In this document: positions 63,805 through 64,000 of the stretch, piece after piece
How the letters are laid out: each line of letters starts with the position of its first letter
Position numbering within the stretch: position 1 is the first letter of the stretch
NCBI GenBank assembly: GCA_036924085.1
Contig: JAVGWX010000025.1
Span: 28,814,450 to 28,878,449, forward strand
Reading direction: 5' to 3'
Length of the DNA: 64,000 bases
DNA from: Ariolimax columbianus
Lineage: Eukaryota > Mollusca > Gastropoda > Stylommatophora > Arionidae
Translations under genes and position numbers: made by a program
The notes under the pieces: generated by a model
Databases searched by the model: none
Told to the model about the DNA's origin: nothing
Seen by the model: the letters and a program-made list of their open reading frames with translations, nothing else

Positions 63805-64000
63805 CGAGATTGTCTTCTTCTTCGTACTCTGTCAGACGTCAACCTGTATTTTTTCTAAAAAAGCAGCGCTCATCCTGAGGCTGTCGACACTGCCATAGAG
63901 CTTGTCTAGTGTTGCCACTGGTGATGGCCACATCTGCTTTCTCTGGTCCTCGTATGTCGGGCAGTTTTACAGCAAATGTTCTGCGGTCATTTTCCCGGTA
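63805..64000 (-). mobile_element. LINE-RH 3' end, cut by the window edge
   Basis: The reverse strand encodes LDKLYGSVDSLRM and the closing QVDV region followed by a short TTC tail at about 63813. It is nearly identical to 30231-30430. Confidence 0.88.

Overview
The window looks like animal nuclear DNA, most likely from a mollusc and probably a gastropod. That is inferred from split genes with GT-AG introns, an AA15-type lytic polysaccharide monooxygenase ending in short Cys modules, a CEP78 orthologue, tRNA-derived SINEs, and a dense load of broken LINE, SINE and mariner copies. No database search was possible, so the species is not established.

Two host genes can be supported, both on the + strand. 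(1) Positions 289-13938 hold a complete five-exon gene for a secreted AA15-like copper monooxygenase. Its exons (289-486, 4429-4596, 8473-8579, 8981-9087, 10205-13938) join without a frame error into 1437 codons. A normal catalytic domain is followed by an unusual extension of about 1200 residues, low in complexity, with an in-frame 20-residue repeat and two C-terminal six-Cys modules. (2) Positions 32568-45648 hold the first five coding exons (200 codons) of CEP78, a centriole/cilium leucine-rich-repeat protein. It runs off the right edge. A repeat-bearing 5'UTR exon starts at 32310, and a possible promoter and leader exon lie near 25.05-25.17 kb.

Nearly everything else is repetitive. Recurrent families, named here for convenience, are: LINE-RH, a LINE with RNase H and a (GAA)n tail; several other LINE families seen as reverse-transcriptase palm or C-terminal pieces; GAA-SINE, about 380 bp with a (GAA)n tail; CAA-SINE, with a CAA tail and an internal 37-bp unit; tRNA-SINE, with A- and B-box-like sequences; mariner-like elements with about 50-bp terminal inverted repeats; and weak hAT- and Tigger-like ends. 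Several insertions have readable target-site duplications and nest inside one another.

The most striking property is how minisatellites have formed. At least 20 arrays are present, and many contain a recognisable single-copy parent. Four lie directly on exon-intron junctions of the two host genes and copy, or start within a few bases of, the splice site. Two have expanded in frame inside reverse-transcriptase reading frames (42-bp and 51-bp units), one in frame inside the LPMO extension (60 bp), and one inside the CAA-SINE (37 bp, 27 copies at one locus). A 2.8-kb array at 26.5-29.3 kb mixes 15- and 20-bp units.

Layout: 0.3-14 kb LPMO gene with TE-filled introns; 14-17 kb minisatellites; 17-25 kb TE graveyard; 25-32.3 kb putative CEP78 leader intron with the 2.8-kb array; 32.3-45.7 kb CEP78 exons 1-5; 45.7-64 kb TE and satellite sequence, presumably CEP78 intron 5, with no further exon recognised.
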